64,000 nt of DNA from Vibrio syngnathi (GCF_002119525.1 NZ_CP017916.1:1922001-1986000); one strand, 5' to 3'. Shown: positions 17,462 through 25,689, counted from the first letter of the stretch. Made by a program: numbers and translations. Notes: generated by a model not told the origin, from the letters alone.

Positions 17462-17664
17462 CCGAAAGGCATTTGATAACAAGGAGAATGGCATTGACCA
17501 AAACAGAGGAGATGTGACGACGAAAGAAATAGAAAACAGCTAACTGATTGATAAGATTGCTATCGCAACCTTATCTTGGCCTCGCTCGCCTTGAGAAAAG
17601 CCTCAAAGCGATGTGCCCTTCAAGTTCAATCGTACAATTTACTTAACAAAGTGGCTTCGGGCTT

Positions 17665-17725
17665 GTTCAACACTCGGGATTTAGTGTTGGCTGCGCAACA
17701 CCTTAATCCTTATTCGTTAAGCCTC
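17665..17725 (+). other. attC-like terminal hairpin of element A
   Basis: From GTTCAAC (17665-17671) to the boundary GTTAAGC (17716-17722) the end forms an imperfect hairpin: GGATT..GTGTTG loop CAACAC..AATCC. GTTCAAC fits the attC R'' consensus (RYYYAAC) and GTTAAGC fits R' (GTTRRRY). The same arrangement occurs in A' (14166-14222). It may equally be the subterminal hairpin expected at the origin end of IS91 elements. Confidence 0.55.
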
Positions 17726-19179
17726 TATTTTACGTTGGACGCTGATTCTTTATTTGGGCGGGCATCAATAGTGACAAGTGTATCACCTTGAGTTAACCCC
17801 AACTCTTTAAAAACTTTGAGCAACTTAGTTAACTCTGTGTCATTAAAATAGAGAATAACTTTAATGGACTTCTTGGTCTGATTTGCAGCCTCATATACTT
17901 GAACTTGATTTCTAAGATTCTGCTTTAACTTACTATTACTAGCCAGTTTGAATTCAACGAGAGTTTTGTCCTTATTACCCCTCGAAATTTTATAATCAAC
18001 AGGTCCTCGGCCATTATTTACTTCAGCATTAACATCAGACATTGATGCAAACCAAGTTAAGCGGAACAGGAGTTGTAAGTCTGATTCTCGTTTGACGGGT
18101 TGCCCTTTGATATAGAAGATCTTATAGCCGTCATTGTTTTCAATGACTTGCTTCATAAAGTTTATTCGTTGAAGCGTCTCATCAAAAGTATCAAATTTGT
18201 TTTCATAAAACTCTGTGGCCTTGAGCTTTTCTGCAAGAGACTTGACTCTCTCAATGAACATCACTTCTGTTTCTTTAACTTTCAGTTTGCTGATGTCTTT
18301 TGCTTCATCACCAGAGTCCTCTTTAAACTTGATAAAGTAATCAATATATTCTGGGTATTTTAGAATCGTAGATACTATTGCTTTGTCATAGTCTCTTTTC
18401 TTGGGTTCATTCGGCAAACTACGAGCCAAATAATCATTTAGTTGCGCCCTTAGTTGATCATTTGGTATTGCGTTAGCAATACCACTAAAGTTGGCAATCA
18501 TGTCTGTTTTATTTATCCACGTTTCATCTTTAGTAAGGATGTCTTTTGGTGTCAAAAGTACAAAGTCACCATCAATAGTGGGGAGATCAAACTGTTTGTT
18601 AACCCAAGTTCTCGTTTGGTAGTTGAAGTAGACTTTTTCGACAACGTGAACTTGCCTGAATTTTTTATCAATGTGTTTATGTGCAAAATTTTGAGTGTAC
18701 TCTAGAAGAAATGATTTAATTAAGTTGGTAGAAAAGTCACTTATGTTATCCCTACCAACACCATCCTTTATAAGACATAGTTTTTCTAGATGACTACTCG
18801 TTGTAATTTCTTCAGCGCCAAAGTTAGTAAAAACGGTATGCAAGTTTTCGTTGAGAGCTTTAGCAAACTTAGCTCCTAATCCACTGCCTCCATTTCCTAC
18901 CGTACTATAACCAAACCAATTTTGTTTCACCTCTGGAAACATAAACCAGCTTCTTATCAACCCCTTATTGATTCCTTCATCTTTAGATACTTCTCTAAGA
19001 AAAGATAGATACTGAATCATATTGCTATGTAAGTTTTGATATTCCTGCTTATCACTATTAAACAGCAGAAATGGGTCAACAAACAAAGGCATATCGTTGA
19101 TCAAAGATGGATTGAATGCGCCATAGTCTTCAATCGAATTTTCACTAACATCAAAGAAATCCGAGAAATATATTTTCAT
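17725..19179 (-). CDS. Unknown cassette protein with PD-(D/E)XK nuclease-like C terminus
   Basis: The 484-residue protein starts MKIYFSDFFDVSENSIEDYG. I do not recognise the family by name. Near the C terminus, GRGPVDYKISRG followed by TLVEFKLASN (Asp395, Glu409, Lys411) fits the PD-(D/E)XK catalytic core, and a final beta/alpha segment (SIKVILYFND) fits the same fold. There is no signal peptide or membrane helix. The gene is carried on an integron cassette with core sites GTTAAGCCTC (19202-19211, minus) and GAGGCTTAAC (17716-17725). A nuclease on an integron cassette suggests a defence role, but that is inference. Confidence 0.75.
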   Translation of the reverse strand: MKIYFSDFFDVSENSIEDYGAFNPSLINDMPLFVDPFLLFNSDKQEYQNLHSNMIQYLSFLREVSKDEGINKGLIRSWFMFPEVKQNWFGYSTVGNGGSGLGAKFAKALNENLHTVFTNFGAEEITTSSHLEKLCLIKDGVGRDNISDFSTNLIKSFLLEYTQNFAHKHIDKKFRQVHVVEKVYFNYQTRTWVNKQFDLPTIDGDFVLLTPKDILTKDETWINKTDMIANFSGIANAIPNDQLRAQLNDYLARSLPNEPKKRDYDKAIVSTILKYPEYIDYFIKFKEDSGDEAKDISKLKVKETEVMFIERVKSLAEKLKATEFYENKFDTFDETLQRINFMKQVIENNDGYKIFYIKGQPVKRESDLQLLFRLTWFASMSDVNAEVNNGRGPVDYKISRGNKDKTLVEFKLASNSKLKQNLRNQVQVYEAANQTKKSIKVILYFNDTELTKLLKVFKELGLTQGDTLVTIDARPNKESASNVK

Positions 19180-19208
19180 TACAACTCCTAAAGTATCGAT
19201 TGAGGCTT

Positions 19209-19313
19209 AACGCCTTGGTAAGCGGCGCTTTCGACTCACGTTACCAAACTAAACGTACTCTAAACCAAAAATGCCAAGCAATCAGCGTCCGCTTGAGCAA
19301 TTTGTTAGTTTGC
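19209..19313 (-). other. attC site of the gene-less cassette
   Basis: On the minus strand it starts GCAAACTAACAAATTGCTCA, contains GCTTGGCATTTTTGG and ends CTTACCAAGGCGTTA. It is shorter and more diverged than the two VCR-like sites to the left. Its R'' core matches the start of the same cassette (GTTAGTTTGC at 19733, minus) as a perfect 10-bp inverted repeat. Confidence 0.82.
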
Positions 19314-19733
19314 CCACACGACAGAGCCAATAATTACACCAAGGTGCTGATTTCACGCTTGAACTTCTGGCTTTAAACGCAGAAGTAAAATGGATGGTTC
19401 AAAACTAAACACCTTCAAACAAAGCAACTTGGCTAAGAAGAAATAGACGCTTAAATTGCGGAATTCGACGCGATAAAATAAACAAAGAATTCGAACGAAA
19501 GAGCCGACAACAAAGTGCGCAAAAAACCAAATTCACTCAGGTAATTTCAGCGAAAAAGAAACCGCGTGCCCGAAATAGGTTCAAAGTTAGAATTGGTAAA
19601 CGATGACCACAAAACGCCTGCTGAACATATAGTGCCACCGGAAAGAACGTGAGAGGTTTGAACGTGCAGGTGTGTAGCTAGAACGTAGATTTAAACCCAC
19701 CTAAATTTTCTTGAGTAGCTTTTGCAAACTAAC
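19314..19733 (-). other. Integron cassette body without a recognisable gene
   Basis: Between the cassette start G|TTAGTTTGC (19733 on the minus strand) and the attC at 19313 no reading frame longer than a few dozen codons with a credible start is visible on either strand. Gene-less cassettes are known in Vibrio integrons and may carry promoters or small RNAs. No specific RNA is recognised here. Confidence 0.6.
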
Positions 19734-19784
19734 ACTTAAGTATTTATCCGTTGTCGTAGCACAATGGATAAATACCTGTTGGAC
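19734..19784 (-). other. attC-like terminal hairpin of element B1
   Basis: On the minus strand GTCCAAC (19784-19778) fits the attC R'' consensus. A 9-bp stem TATTTATCC/GGATAAATA follows, and the boundary GTTAGTT lies just beyond 19734. An identical arrangement ends B2 (22031-22081), where the next bases are GTTGAAC, giving R''/R'-like cores with one mismatch. Confidence 0.55.
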
Positions 19785-19996
19785 TTGGCCGCTTCTATCT
19801 ATGGAGTTTGCTTTTTAGGACTGACTTACGTTCCGCTCTTATCATTAAGACTGGTACCCCATCAGCCGTCCATTTTCCACTTCTAGCCGCCAATTTATCT
19901 ACAGCGACTATACCCGTTGCATAATATTTTTAAAAGCGAACAATGCCCCTCTCTCGCCATAACACAACGATAATTTTATTCATTATAATCAGACAA

Positions 19997-21088
19997 CTAG
20001 GTCAGTCGGTGCTCTGAAACAACTATCCTAGGTCTAATATTGATGCACACGAGTACCATGCTGTTGCTATGGCAGTTCGGACAACAAGCTTTCTCTTTCA
20101 GCACTTCCGATTTCTCTGCGGGTCGCTTTCGTAAGCTTTGCCTAATTTCCGCTATCGCTTTTACCCGCACAGCATTAGCTAGAAAGCCATAGTAGCGTAT
20201 TCGCATTAGCCCTTTAGGCAACACATGTAAAAGTAAGCGTCGAAGTAACTCACCCGCATTACAACACATTCTTTGCGTCCCATTGGTTCGGTAGTCTTTG
20301 TAACTCATCGTGATACGGCCATCCACGTTATAACTTAATTGGTTGGGATTTAACCCGATACGATTGCAATACCGAGATAGATAACCCACTACCGCTGTAG
20401 GCTCGTGGAGTACAGGTTTACTGTACACAACCCATCTCTTACTAGCGGCTTCCTCTAATAAATTACTGTGCGTTGCTATTAACTCGCTTACTCGACATAA
20501 CATCTCTTTCTTAAAGCGAACGGATAAGGCTTTAACCGGGAGCAGGTAACTCTCTTTTCTTGTCGGTTGCCATTGCCGATCTTTTGTAAGCACCCCACTC
20601 GGTAGTAGGCAATGAATATGAGTATGTTGACTCAGATTTCTTCCCCAAGTATGAAGAACCATTAATGCTCCAAGTTGACCGACAAGGTGATGCCGCTCAT
20701 TAGCAAACGCGCATAATGTTGCCCACACTGAATGAAACAAGCATTGATAAACCACCTTAGGATGCGCTTTAACCAGAGCATTGAACTCGTGAGGTAAGGT
20801 AAAAACCATATGATGGTAGGCCACAGGTAAAATATCTTGGCTTCGCTTTGTTAGCCATTGCTGTCTCATCTGCTCTTGGCAATTGGGGCAATGACGATCT
20901 CGACAAGAACAGTACCAACGAGTTTCATGGCCACATTGCTGACAACGCCAGTCGTAACTGCCCATACGCTCCGTTCGGCAGTCTCTTAAATGGTTAAGCA
21001 CTTGCCACTGTCTCGGTGTGACTTTGCTTTTATCAAGCTCTTCTAAGCCTTGTGTTAATACGGCTTGGTAAGGAGATAATGCGTTCAT
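19997..21088 (-). CDS. IS91-family HUH transposase of element B1
   Basis: The 363-residue transposase starts MNALSPYQAVLTQGLEELDK. GGAGG precedes the ATG, which overlaps the recombinase stop (ATGA). The N-terminal zinc-binding domain shows CQQCGHE, CSCRDRHCPNC. The HUH motif is HTHIHC (about residue 175) and the candidate catalytic tyrosines lie in GYLSRYCNRI. The C terminus has CCPNCH. This is the rolling-circle transposase architecture of IS91. It differs from the B2 copy at two residues noted by eye (Gly versus Ser before YLSRY; Ala versus Pro before CCPNC). It appears intact. Confidence 0.93.
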   Translation of the reverse strand: MNALSPYQAVLTQGLEELDKSKVTPRQWQVLNHLRDCRTERMGSYDWRCQQCGHETRWYCSCRDRHCPNCQEQMRQQWLTKRSQDILPVAYHHMVFTLPHEFNALVKAHPKVVYQCLFHSVWATLCAFANERHHLVGQLGALMVLHTWGRNLSQHTHIHCLLPSGVLTKDRQWQPTRKESYLLPVKALSVRFKKEMLCRVSELIATHSNLLEEAASKRWVVYSKPVLHEPTAVVGYLSRYCNRIGLNPNQLSYNVDGRITMSYKDYRTNGTQRMCCNAGELLRRLLLHVLPKGLMRIRYYGFLANAVRVKAIAEIRQSLRKRPAEKSEVLKEKACCPNCHSNSMVLVCINIRPRIVVSEHRLT

Positions 21089-21942
21089 TCGCTCTCCTCC
21101 CATAGTTGAGCAACTAAGTCGAACTTACTTCCGTCCGAGCTTTCGTTGTGATGACCTATCCAATGGGTGTACCTCAATGTCGTTTTGATATTCGAATGTC
21201 CGAGGTAACGCTGCAGAACATTCAAAGGCATGCCCGATTCGAGCTGATGAGTCGCATAAGCGTGCCTCAAGGCGTGTATTCCTCCTAATTTTCTGACGTT
21301 TGCCTCAACTTTTGCTGCTTTGAAGCACTTCTGCAAAGAGCTAATACCCAATGGCTTTTCGGGCTCTAGGCTGGGAAACAGCACTACGGTTGGGTGATAA
21401 TGACGCCAGTAATTTCGAAGATGATTCAGTTGGCTATCACCCAGTGGAACAAAGCGATCTTTTTTACCTTTACCACAATGAATGTGCAGTCGTTTCGCCG
21501 TACCATCGATGTCTTTCACGTACAAGCCGACGACCTCACTGACACGTAGGCCACACCCGTAACACATTTCAAGTGCGGTCTGATATTTAAGACTTCGACA
21601 ATGACTAATGATACTTCTTACTTCCTCGCGATTAAGCAGCTCCGGTATTTTACTGGCACGTTTAATCGGGGGAACCAGTCGCTCTTCAAATTCCCTATTC
21701 AAAACGGCACGATAAAAGAACAAGATGGCATTCAACGCTTGAGCACAAGTACTGCTACTTAAGTTCCGCTCTTTAATGAGCGTGCGCAAATACGCACTAA
21801 TCTGTTGATCGGTAAGTAAATCGGGAGATAAATCGTAAGTAGTAGATAGATCTTTAACCCAACGTAAATAGCTAGCATGGGTTTTCGGAGAAAAACGGCG
21901 AACCGCCATTTCATCGATAAGTTGTTGTCTTAATGGGCTCAT
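21085..21942 (-). CDS. Tyrosine recombinase of element B1
   Basis: The 285-residue phage-integrase-family protein starts MSPLRQQLIDEMAVRRFSPK. An N-terminal DNA-binding domain (about 1-95) precedes a catalytic domain with Arg in GLRVSE, Lys in GKGKKDR, HALRHAYATH, LGHSN and Tyr in TTLRYTHW. All catalytic residues are present. It is distinct from IntI: it lacks the additional domain of integron integrases. Its protein sequence is identical to that of the B2 copy. Confidence 0.93.
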   Translation of the reverse strand: MSPLRQQLIDEMAVRRFSPKTHASYLRWVKDLSTTYDLSPDLLTDQQISAYLRTLIKERNLSSSTCAQALNAILFFYRAVLNREFEERLVPPIKRASKIPELLNREEVRSIISHCRSLKYQTALEMCYGCGLRVSEVVGLYVKDIDGTAKRLHIHCGKGKKDRFVPLGDSQLNHLRNYWRHYHPTVVLFPSLEPEKPLGISSLQKCFKAAKVEANVRKLGGIHALRHAYATHQLESGMPLNVLQRYLGHSNIKTTLRYTHWIGHHNESSDGSKFDLVAQLWEESE

Positions 21943-22293
21943 GATGTATTCCTTAATCTATGGATACATCATAAGTTTGGTCTATCGGATAAGTGAGAGG
22001 AAAGTCCTCCGCGAAGCGGCTTAGTTCAACACTTAAGTATTTATCCGTTGTCGTAGCACAATGGATAAATACCTGTTGGACTTGGCCGCTTCTATCTATG
22101 GAATTTGCTTTTTAGGACTGACTTACGTTCCACTATTATCATTAAGACCGGTACCCCGTCAGCCGTCCATTTTCCACTTCTAGCCACCAATTTATCTATT
22201 GCGACTATACCCGTTGCATAATCTTTTTAAAAGCGAACAATGCCCCTCTCTCGCCATAACACAACGATAATTTTATTCATTACAATCAGACAA

Positions 22294-23385
22294 CTAGGTC
22301 AGTCGGTGCTCTGAAACGACTATCCTAGGTCTAATATTGATGCACACGAGTACCATGCTGTTGCTATGGCAGTTCGGACAACAAGGTTTCTCTTTCAGCA
22401 CTTCCGATTTCTCTGCGGGTCGCTTTCGTAAGCTTTGCCTAATTTCCGCTATCGCTTTTACCCGCACAGCATTAGCTAGAAAGCCATAGTAGCGTATTCG
22501 CATTAGCCCTTTAGGCAACACATGTAAAAGTAAGCGTCGAAGTAACTCGCCCGCATTACAACACATTCTTTGCGTCCCATTGGTTCGGTAGTCTTTGTAA
22601 CTCATCGTGATACGGCCATCCACGTTATAACTTAATTGGTTGGGATTTAACCCGATACGATTGCAATACCGAGATAGATAACTCACTACCGCTGTAGGCT
22701 CGTGGAGTACAGGTTTACTGTACACAACCCATCTCTTACTAGCGGCTTCCTCTAATAAATTACTGTGCGTTGCTATTAACTCGCTTACTCGACATAACAT
22801 CTCTTTCTTAAAGCGAACGGATAAGGCTTTAACCGGGAGCAGGTAACTCTCTTTTCTTGTCGGTTGCCATTGCCGATCTTTTGTAAGCACCCCACTCGGT
22901 AGTAGGCAATGAATATGAGTATGTTGACTCAGATTTCTTCCCCAAGTATGAAGAACCATTAATGCTCCAAGTTGACCGACAAGGTGATGCCGCTCATTAG
23001 CAAACGCGCATAATGTTGCCCACACTGAATGAAACAAGCATTGATAAACCACCTTAGGATGCGCTTTAACCAGAGCATTGAACTCGTGAGGTAAGGTAAA
23101 AACCATATGATGGTAGGCCACAGGTAAAATATCTTGGCTTCGCTTTGTTAGCCATTGCTGTCTCATCTGCTCTTGGCAATTGGGGCAATGACGATCTCGA
23201 CAAGAACAGTACCAACGAGTTTCATGGCCACATTGCTGACAACGCCAGTCGTAACTGCCCATACGCTCCGTTCGGCAGTCTCTTAAATGGTTAAGCACTT
23301 GCCACTGTCTCGGTGTGACTTTGCTTTTATCAAGCTCTTCTAAGCCTTGTGTTAATACGGCTTGGTAAGGAGATAATGCGTTCAT
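22294..23385 (-). CDS. IS91-family HUH transposase of element B2
   Basis: A 363-residue transposase with the same start (GGAGG then an ATG overlapping the recombinase stop), zinc-binding cysteines, HTHIHC HUH motif and YLSRY tyrosines as the B1 copy. It reads SYLSRY where B1 reads GYLSRY, and KPCCPNC where B1 reads KACCPNC. It appears intact. Whether the Gly-to-Ser change next to the catalytic tyrosines matters cannot be told. Confidence 0.93.
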   Translation of the reverse strand: MNALSPYQAVLTQGLEELDKSKVTPRQWQVLNHLRDCRTERMGSYDWRCQQCGHETRWYCSCRDRHCPNCQEQMRQQWLTKRSQDILPVAYHHMVFTLPHEFNALVKAHPKVVYQCLFHSVWATLCAFANERHHLVGQLGALMVLHTWGRNLSQHTHIHCLLPSGVLTKDRQWQPTRKESYLLPVKALSVRFKKEMLCRVSELIATHSNLLEEAASKRWVVYSKPVLHEPTAVVSYLSRYCNRIGLNPNQLSYNVDGRITMSYKDYRTNGTQRMCCNAGELLRRLLLHVLPKGLMRIRYYGFLANAVRVKAIAEIRQSLRKRPAEKSEVLKEKPCCPNCHSNSMVLVCINIRPRIVVSEHRLT

Positions 23386-24239
23386 TCGCTCTCCTCCCAT
23401 AGTTGAGCAACTAAGTCGAACTTACTTCCGTCCGAGCTTTCGTTGTGATGACCTATCCAATGGGTGTACCTCAATGTCGTTTTGATATTCGAATGTCCGA
23501 GGTAACGCTGCAGAACATTCAAAGGCATGCCCGATTCGAGCTGATGAGTCGCATAAGCGTGCCTCAAGGCGTGTATTCCTCCTAATTTTCTGACGTTTGC
23601 CTCAACTTTTGCTGCTTTGAAGCACTTCTGCAAAGAGCTAATACCCAATGGCTTTTCGGGCTCTAGGCTGGGAAACAGCACTACGGTTGGGTGATAATGA
23701 CGCCAGTAATTTCGAAGATGATTCAGTTGGCTATCACCCAGTGGAACAAAGCGATCTTTTTTACCTTTACCACAATGAATGTGCAGTCGTTTCGCCGTAC
23801 CATCGATGTCTTTCACGTACAAGCCGACGACCTCACTGACACGTAGGCCACACCCGTAACACATTTCAAGTGCGGTCTGATATTTAAGACTTCGACAATG
23901 ACTAATGATACTTCTTACTTCCTCGCGATTAAGCAGCTCCGGTATTTTACTGGCACGTTTAATCGGGGGAACCAGTCGCTCTTCAAATTCCCTATTCAAA
24001 ACGGCACGATAAAAGAACAAGATGGCATTCAACGCTTGAGCACAAGTACTGCTACTTAAGTTCCGCTCTTTAATGAGCGTGCGCAAATACGCACTAATCT
24101 GTTGATCGGTAAGTAAATCGGGAGATAGATCGTAAGTAGTAGATAGATCTTTAACCCAACGTAAATAGCTAGCATGGGTTTTCGGAGAAAAACGGCGAAC
24201 CGCCATTTCATCGATAAGTTGTTGTCTTAATGGGCTCAT
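23382..24239 (-). CDS. Tyrosine recombinase of element B2
   Basis: A 285-residue recombinase identical in protein sequence to the B1 copy, with Arg (GLRVSE), Lys (GKGKKDR), HALRH, LGHSN and Tyr (TTLRYTHW) all present. The start ATG follows a weak AAGGAATAC site. The 88-bp segment between its start and the element end (24240-24327) contains the hairpin of the GTTGAAC terminus and probably the promoter. Confidence 0.93.
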   Translation of the reverse strand: MSPLRQQLIDEMAVRRFSPKTHASYLRWVKDLSTTYDLSPDLLTDQQISAYLRTLIKERNLSSSTCAQALNAILFFYRAVLNREFEERLVPPIKRASKIPELLNREEVRSIISHCRSLKYQTALEMCYGCGLRVSEVVGLYVKDIDGTAKRLHIHCGKGKKDRFVPLGDSQLNHLRNYWRHYHPTVVLFPSLEPEKPLGISSLQKCFKAAKVEANVRKLGGIHALRHAYATHQLESGMPLNVLQRYLGHSNIKTTLRYTHWIGHHNESSDGSKFDLVAQLWEESE

Positions 24240-24327
24240 GATGTATTCCTTAATCTATGGATACATCATAAGTTTGGTCTATCGGATAAGTGAGAGGAAA
24301 GTCCTCCGCGAAGCGGCTTAGTTCAAC

Positions 24328-24537
24328 AGTTCTTAGACAGAATAATTCTGCATTTAAATATAGAATTATTCTGTCTAGTATCTTGATGAAGTTAACCATA
24401 CCCCGTTTTTATGAAAACTAACAGTAACTTAAGCACTACGAGTATCTGCTTGCATCCCAAAATACAGACTTTTTCTATATAGTATGCATTGATGTGCCAA
24501 ACTGTAACTCATGTATGTATAACCAGTTAAAACTAAA
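24328..24537. other. Putative attI region and intI promoter, with a 16-bp perfect inverted repeat
   Basis: This stretch separates the array from intI and so should hold attI. The crossover is placed at the G|TT where element B2 joins (24327/24328). A perfect inverted repeat TAGACAGAATAATTCT (24334-24349) and AGAATTATTCTGTCTA (24362-24377) with a 12-base loop lies beside it. No convincing LexA box (CTGT-N8-ACAG) was found upstream of intI by eye. The intI promoter should lie in 24460-24530. Confidence 0.6.
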
Positions 24538-25512
24538 ATGCAAAAATCACCATTTCTAGCGTATATACAAGAGTATATGTTGGCGAGGCACTATGCTCTT
24601 CGTACTACAAAGGCGTACATTTATTGGATTCACCAGTACATTCTTTATCATGATAAAAAGCATCCCAAAAGTTTGACTTCGAGGCATGTAGAAGACTTCC
24701 TCACGCACTTAGTTATTGATAAGAAATTAGCACAGAAAACACAAAGCCTCGCCCTCAATGCGCTGGTCTTTTTATACAAAGAGATCATTCAAGAACCCAT
24801 AGAACTTGATATGCAGTTTCGCCGTTCAGACAAATCTCGAAAGTTGCCAACGGTTATGACTCCAGAAGAAATTGGCAGGTTCTTTAATCACTGCTCTCCT
24901 AGCTTCAAATTACCTTACCAATTAATGTATGGGTCAGGCCTACGCTTGATGGAGTGTCTGCGCTTACGAATGCAAGACATCGACTATGACTATAAATCGG
25001 TGCGAGTGTGGCAAGGAAAAGGAGGAAAAAACCGTATAGTGACAATAGCCCCCGAGCTTTTTCCCGCAATCAAGTTACAACAACAGAAATCCGCAGAATA
25101 CTATCAGCAAGATATACATGATGAAGCTTTTTCTGGTGTATACCTGCCCGATTCTCTAGCTAAAAAATACCCGAGTGCAGAAAGAAGCTTAAATTGGCAA
25201 TTTCTTTTCCCTTCTGCTCGTCTGGCACCCGATTTGAGAACAGGTGTATTGCGTAGGCATCATATTCATCCAACAGCGTTACAAAAACACATTAAAGTAG
25301 CGAGCCAAAAAGCCGACATTGAGAAAAACATCTCCTGCCACACTTTGCGGCATTCATTTGCTACACATCTTCTCCAAAGCGGTGCTGATATTAGAACAGT
25401 TCAAGAACAACTGGGACACGCCGATCTAAAGACAACGCAAATATATACTCATATCATCGACAGAGGGGCCAACGGCGTTGTTAGTCCACTTTCAAAAATA
25501 TTCGTTAAGTAA
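24538..25512 (+). CDS. intI: Integron integrase (IntIA type)
   Basis: The 324-residue protein resembles Vibrio cholerae IntIA throughout. The catalytic residues are present: Arg136 in GSGLRLMECLRL, Lys161, His268 and Arg271 in SCHTLRHSFATHLL, His294 in QLGHADLKTT and Tyr303 in IYTH. The integron-specific extra domain is present before the HxLRH box (about 190-250: YLPDSLAKKYPSAE, RRHHIHPTALQK), which separates it from XerC/D. It catalyses attI x attC recombination. It faces away from the array, as integron integrases do. Confidence 0.95.
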   Translation: MQKSPFLAYIQEYMLARHYALRTTKAYIYWIHQYILYHDKKHPKSLTSRHVEDFLTHLVIDKKLAQKTQSLALNALVFLYKEIIQEPIELDMQFRRSDKSRKLPTVMTPEEIGRFFNHCSPSFKLPYQLMYGSGLRLMECLRLRMQDIDYDYKSVRVWQGKGGKNRIVTIAPELFPAIKLQQQKSAEYYQQDIHDEAFSGVYLPDSLAKKYPSAERSLNWQFLFPSARLAPDLRTGVLRRHHIHPTALQKHIKVASQKADIEKNISCHTLRHSFATHLLQSGADIRTVQEQLGHADLKTTQIYTHIIDRGANGVVSPLSKIFVK

Positions 25513-25517
25513 TTGTC

Positions 25518-25565
25518 GAGGAATCTCCGGTTCCGAGACTTTGTAAACTTAGCGGAGAATACCTC
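25518..25565 (+). terminator. Imperfect hairpin after intI, possible terminator
   Basis: GAGGAATCTCCG (25518-25529) can pair with CGGAGAATACCTC (25553-25565) with a bulge; no T run follows. It is the only structure seen between intI and the P450 gene. Confidence 0.35.
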
Positions 25566-25689
25566 ACTTACATACCTTTACTTACCGAATCATGAAACTT
25601 GTTAAATTAGATGCTGACTTTTACTTATCGCTCTAGCCGTAACTTCAGTGATGTTACGCGCCATCAATGATATCCATAAGGAAATGTAA

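Larger units (their letters stand above)
15526..17715 (+). mobile_element. Element A: IS91-like element with tyrosine recombinase and (broken) HUH transposase
   Basis: The 2190-bp element begins GTTGAACGAAGCCGCTGCGC (with a CCGC/GCGG hairpin) and ends CCTTAATCCTTATTC, next to GTTAAGCC. It encodes a tyrosine recombinase (15619-16506) overlapping by ATGA a zinc-finger HUH transposase that carries an internal deletion. Boundaries come from comparison with A' and from the interrupted attC. Removing the element restores CAGATT|GTTAAGCC, the complement of an uninterrupted attC R'' region. Confidence 0.85.
19734..22030 (-). mobile_element. Element B1: IS91-like element with tyrosine recombinase and HUH transposase
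   Basis: The 2297-bp element is on the minus strand. Its start reads GTTGAACTAAGCCGCTTCGC on that strand (22030 downward) and its end reads GGATAAATACTTAAGT (to 19734). It abuts GTTAGTTTGC, the first core of the gene-less cassette. It carries two intact overlapping genes and is followed head-to-tail by B2 with no spacer. Boundaries are defined by the B1/B2 junction. Confidence 0.88.
22031..24327 (-). mobile_element. Element B2: second tandem copy, next to attI
   Basis: This 2297-bp copy is nearly identical to B1 and directly adjoins it. On its intI-proximal side the minus strand reads AAGAACT|GTTGAACTAAGCC. Single-base differences are scattered and seem denser in the segment beyond the transposase stop (22031-22293 versus 19734-19996). 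Head-to-tail copies without spacer fit one-ended rolling-circle transposition or repeated insertion at the same core. Confidence 0.88.

Noticed and set aside
24460..24537. LexA/SOS box upstream of intI
   Set aside because: Half-sites such as CTGT occur near 24502, but no CTGT-N8-ACAG arrangement was found by eye, so none is annotated.
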